A stretch of 64,000 bases of DNA from Lewinellaceae bacterium. Lineage in GTDB: Bacteria; Bacteroidota; Bacteroidia; Chitinophagales; Saprospiraceae. Where the stretch lies: NCBI GenBank assembly GCA_016711435.1, contig JADJSY010000003.1, positions 62,001-126,000 on the forward strand, read 5' to 3'. A model generated the notes under the pieces. That model worked only from the letters and a program-made list of their open reading frames with translations. It had not been told where the DNA came from and searched no databases. This document shows positions 61,145 to 64,000 of the stretch, piece after piece (within the stretch, counting starts at the first letter, position 1; every line of letters starts with the position of its first letter). A program made the translations under genes and the position numbers.

Positions 61145-62576
61145 CTATCATATCGCCTTGACTATTAAATACTTGTACTTGTAAAGCCATTTGGCCGAGG
61201 GCCTGTGTGGCGCAACTCAGACAGGGGTCGTAAGCGCGCACCACCACTTCTACCTGATTCAGCATGGCATCGGTGACGGCTCCTTTTTCACTGATCACTT
61301 TATCCGCCACCCATCGAACGGCCCTGTTCATGGGTTCATTGTTGTGCGTGGTGGAAACGATCAGGTTGCAACGGGTAATCATTCCTTTTTCATCAACCTG
61401 ATAATGGTGCGTCAACGTTCCTCTGGGTGCTTCGATGATCCCAATGCCCTCCAGTCTCGGTGTTCCTTCCCGTAGCAAATCACTGCTCAATAATTCATCG
61501 TCATATAAAAGTCCCTGTATCACTTCTGCGCAGTGCAAAATCTCAATCAGTCGCGCCCAATGGGTGTACATAGTGCTGTTGTTCACTTTCTGGCCGCTGT
61601 AATTGACATAATCCTGGCGTTCCTTTTCCGCAAGCGGCGTAGGGATGGCGTTACAAACGTTTACCCGTGCCAGTGGCCCAACGCGGTTCCATCCCTTTTC
61701 CCGGCCCAATGCCTTCAGGTACGGAAATTTCATATACGACCAGCGTTCCACACCTTCCGCAAAATACTGCTGGTAATCCTGTGTATCAATATCCGGGAGC
61801 GTAATATTTCCCATACTATCGATGGCCCTGAGTTTGCCGTGGTACATTTCCATATTGCCGGCCTGGTCGACCATTCCCAAATGTCCTGAAGGATAGGCAG
61901 CAAAATCATCGAGCAAGATCCGGTGCCTGTCGTGGTAGTCCTTGATGTATCGGAGGATTTCCTGCGACCATTCAATCATTGTATGAATGGAAGGAATCTC
62001 TTTTCCGTTTAAAAAATAGTCGCGTTCCCCAGGCTCGAATGTTTTGTACATACCACCCGGAATGGCTGCCACGCCGTGTATTTTTTTACCGGCAATGGCT
62101 TTGATGATTTCCTGGCCGAATTTCCGCATCAAAATCCCTTTACGGGCCATTTCCGGGTTTTCCATAGCCACGGCAAAAAAGTTGCGTTTTTCCGTCGGAG
62201 CATCCAGCCCAAACAAAATATCGGGTGACGCGAGGTAAAAAAAATGCAGGGCATGGGACTGAAATATCTGCCCGTAGTGCATCAGGCGGCGCAGTTTTGT
62301 GGCTGCCGGCGACAGGTCTTCCGGGTCGATCCCAACAAGTTGGTCAATGGCTTTTGCCGCAGCCAGGTGGTGGCTTACCGGGCAGATGCCGCATAAACGT
62401 TGCACCAAAACGGGTGCTTCCCAATACGGATGGCCCTGAATAAAACGTTCAAAACCCCTGAATTCCACGATATGTAAAAAAGCGTCCTCCACTTTTCCAG
62501 TTTCATCCAGGTGGATTGTTACGCGTCCGTGGCCTTCTACCCGTGTGACCGGGTCAATCGTTATTTTTCGTTGCAT
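61125..62576 (-). CDS. hoxH: [NiFe] hydrogenase large subunit HoxH
   Basis: A 483-residue catalytic subunit of a group 3d-like bidirectional hydrogenase. The N-terminal nickel pair is in RLCGICPVSHHLAAAKA and the C-terminal pair in DPCLSCATQALGQM. At the processing site the usual His (or Arg) after CAT is Gln. The C-terminal tail of about 25 residues would be cut off by the adjacent protease. ATG 62576 lies four bases after the HoxUY stop; a longer frame overlaps that gene. Cytoplasmic partner of HoxY. Confidence 0.93.
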   Translation of the reverse strand: MQRKITIDPVTRVEGHGRVTIHLDETGKVEDAFLHIVEFRGFERFIQGHPYWEAPVLVQRLCGICPVSHHLAAAKAIDQLVGIDPEDLSPAATKLRRLMHYGQIFQSHALHFFYLASPDILFGLDAPTEKRNFFAVAMENPEMARKGILMRKFGQEIIKAIAGKKIHGVAAIPGGMYKTFEPGERDYFLNGKEIPSIHTMIEWSQEILRYIKDYHDRHRILLDDFAAYPSGHLGMVDQAGNMEMYHGKLRAIDSMGNITLPDIDTQDYQQYFAEGVERWSYMKFPYLKALGREKGWNRVGPLARVNVCNAIPTPLAEKERQDYVNYSGQKVNNSTMYTHWARLIEILHCAEVIQGLLYDDELLSSDLLREGTPRLEGIGIIEAPRGTLTHHYQVDEKGMITRCNLIVSTTHNNEPMNRAVRWVADKVISEKGAVTDAMLNQVEVVVRAYDPCLSCATQALGQMALQVQVFNSQGDMIDERIKS

Positions 62577-62580
62577 CACT

Positions 62581-63852
62581 TTAGTCGTATTTAAACTCTG
62601 CATATAAAAGGGAGAATTCCGCCCCGAACAAAATGCTTTTCACGGCTTTCCAGATATGTTCGGCAGATGGCGGACAGCCGGGTATCGAGTAATCCACCCT
62701 GACTATTTCATTGCATGCATAAACGCGGTCCAGCATTTTGGGCAAATCTTCGTGGTAAGGAATGATGGTTTCCCCTGTTTCACTGGTCAGGCTGTGCAGG
62801 TATGCTTCTTCGAGGCATTCGCTGAGCGGAATGGTGTTGCGCATGGCAGGCACGCCGCCCCAGACAGCGCATTCGCCTACCACTACCAATACATCGCACA
62901 TTTTTCTGAAATTTTGCAGCACTTCGATATTATGCGAATTGCAGCACCCGCCTTCCACCAGGCCCAGGTGGCACCTGCCGCTGAATTTTTTAATATCCGT
63001 CAGGGGCGATTTGTCAAAAGAAACCAATTCGGCCACATCCAGTATGCCCGTGTCGATATCGAGCAGCGACATATGGCATCCGAAACAACCGGCGAGGGAA
63101 ACGGTGGCTACCCGTTTTTTTTCTTTGGGATCGGCTTCCATTTGTTGGATCGGGGCGCTGTGAAAGTCCTTTTGTACGGATTGATTGTCAAAAACCCTGT
63201 CGCCCATAGGTCTTGGAAGGCTTTCCCCACGAACGATGATCGCTCCGGTCGGGCACAATTTCATGGCATGCAAGGCCTGCGCTTCCGTCAACTGGGACTC
63301 CTGCTCGTAATCGATACCCACTACGGTCTCATTACCCCGGTTGACATACATAAATACCCGTTTGCCTTCGTCGGTAAAAACCTCTTCCACACACCTCCGG
63401 CACTTGATGCAGCGGTTGTGCTCCATAATCATCCGTTTGGCTTTGAAATCGATCAGCCGGTCTTCAAAAAGATGTGGGAAACGCGCGGTGGCAACACCCA
63501 GTTCGTAGCCCATATGTTGCAGGTCGCAGGCGCCGCTTTTTTCGCAGGAAGGGCAAAAATGATTGCCTTCCGCAAACATCATTTCCACAACGGCTTTGCG
63601 CATGTCCAGCAATTCCGGCGTATTTATTTCGATCTTTAATCCGTCGTGCACTTTTTCCGTACAGGCGGGCCCGTATTTGCCGTTTATTTTGCAAATACAG
63701 GTTCGGCAGGTGCCCAGCGGCGGTTCCAAATGTTTGTGGTAACACAGCGATGGGATAAACATCTGGTGCGCCAGGGCTGCGTCCACCAAATTTTCACCCT
63801 CGTCCGCTTCGTACGATTTACCATCTATCCAAAATGCACATTTTTTTTTCAT
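62581..63852 (-). CDS. HoxU-HoxY fusion: diaphorase iron-sulfur subunit joined to hydrogenase small subunit
   Basis: A 423-residue fusion. Residues 1-235 match HoxU: a plant-type [2Fe-2S] site (LCYHKHLEPPLGTCRTCIC), the FeS-cluster loop of complex I subunit G (HFCPSCEKSGACDLQ) and two [4Fe-4S] motifs (CIKCRRC, CPTGAI). Residues 240-423 match HoxY: LAGCFGCHMSLLDID, GGCCNSHN, GECAVWGGVPAMRN and IPGCPPSAEHIW. HoxU and HoxY are normally separate genes. The fusion would place the electron relay and the proximal [4Fe-4S] cluster on one chain. It overlaps the upstream diaphorase stop by four bases. Confidence 0.9.
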   Translation of the reverse strand: MKKKCAFWIDGKSYEADEGENLVDAALAHQMFIPSLCYHKHLEPPLGTCRTCICKINGKYGPACTEKVHDGLKIEINTPELLDMRKAVVEMMFAEGNHFCPSCEKSGACDLQHMGYELGVATARFPHLFEDRLIDFKAKRMIMEHNRCIKCRRCVEEVFTDEGKRVFMYVNRGNETVVGIDYEQESQLTEAQALHAMKLCPTGAIIVRGESLPRPMGDRVFDNQSVQKDFHSAPIQQMEADPKEKKRVATVSLAGCFGCHMSLLDIDTGILDVAELVSFDKSPLTDIKKFSGRCHLGLVEGGCCNSHNIEVLQNFRKMCDVLVVVGECAVWGGVPAMRNTIPLSECLEEAYLHSLTSETGETIIPYHEDLPKMLDRVYACNEIVRVDYSIPGCPPSAEHIWKAVKSILFGAEFSLLYAEFKYD

Positions 63853-64000
63853 GGCGCGAGTGGTTTAAACTTTTCATATTCCTGCACAGCGGCGGCCATG
63901 TCAAATTTTCGGATGCCGGTAGCATCGTTTTCAGGCAGGCGCGCCGAGAAATAATCCTCAAATTTTTCGATCGTATCGATGATCGCGTTGCCCGCTGTTT
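63849..64000 (-). CDS. hoxF: NAD-reducing hydrogenase diaphorase subunit, C-terminal part (window edge)
   Basis: The last 49 residues of an open frame running off the window: AGNAIIDTIEKFEDYFSARL and GIRKFDMAAAVQEYEKF. The position before HoxU-type sequence and the ATGA overlap point to the HoxF (flavin/NADH-binding) or HoxE subunit. Function follows from the operon: transfer of electrons between NAD(H) and hydrogenase. Confidence 0.65.
   Translation of the reverse strand, partial: TAGNAIIDTIEKFEDYFSARLPENDATGIRKFDMAAAVQEYEKFKPLAP

Noticed and set aside
62656..63639. 327-residue plus-strand frame
   Set aside because: Antisense to the HoxU-HoxY fusion; no recognisable motif and explained by codon bias of the real gene.
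1..64000. tRNA, rRNA or riboswitch genes
   Set aside because: I read the gaps for cloverleaf, TTCGA loop and conserved riboswitch cores and found none that I could support.

Overview
The window looks like a chromosomal contig from a member of the Bacteroidota, most likely the Saprospiria. The sequence-level reasons are a TonB-dependent receptor with a carboxypeptidase-regulatory-like N-terminus, a C-terminal type IX secretion sorting domain, LytS/LytTR regulators, bS21 encoded next to a Xer recombinase, -7 promoter boxes of the form TAnnTTTG, and almost no Shine-Dalgarno sequences except in front of rpsU. The lineage is an inference. I see no rRNA, tRNA, CRISPR array, transposase or phage gene.

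Layout. 0-3 kb: tail of a cbb3-oxidase accessory cluster (FixH, a TauE/SafE-like metal/sulfite exporter), a PLP enzyme with a Crp-type regulator, and small membrane proteins. 3-13 kb: lipid genes (acyl-CoA ligase, an atypical KAS III, a FabG-like reductase), a TonB receptor, an alpha/beta hydrolase and a solute:sodium symporter. 13-21 kb: a regulatory and stress block (receiver-Crp fusion, CBS protein, thioredoxin-UspA protein, PAS histidine kinase, photolyase). 21-28 kb: lipoprotein, miaB, a MntA/HepT toxin-antitoxin pair, a sigma-54 activator and a deletion-damaged DUF5106/TlpA-like gene. 28-41 kb: a serine hydrolase-deacetylase-GH13 fusion, a Ycf48-like protein, an M50 protease, a LytS/LytTR two-component pair, a B12-radical SAM protein and outer-membrane proteins. 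41-50 kb: acyltransferase, metallo-hydrolase, GH29, small enzymes, a histone-deacetylase-like protein, rpsU and xer. 50-60 kb: carbohydrate block (type IX-secreted TIM-barrel protein, sugar isomerase-like protein, GH2-GH53 fusion, GMC dehydrogenase with its small subunit). 60-64 kb: a group 3d-like NAD-linked [NiFe] hydrogenase operon (diaphorase tail, HoxU-HoxY fusion, HoxH, maturation protease, HypA).

The most unusual content is not genic. Many intergenic gaps hold long inverted repeats of 80-300 bp whose arms are built from degenerate 7-, 8- or 9-base units (GTGAGAA, GAGGAAT, GTTTAGT, GGTTTGAT, GGTTGATGA). Several loci share the same family of arm and core, and the repeats often begin at, or run into, stop codons. 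A second dispersed element of about 85 bp combines a heptamer array (ATAACYA)n with a well-formed TTTG-N19-TAATTTTG promoter pointing out of it. These two families are my candidate for an undescribed system.

Caution: about eleven single-base indels, nearly all in mononucleotide runs, split otherwise well-conserved genes. They look like consensus errors rather than decay. I have merged the affected genes and marked the breakpoints.
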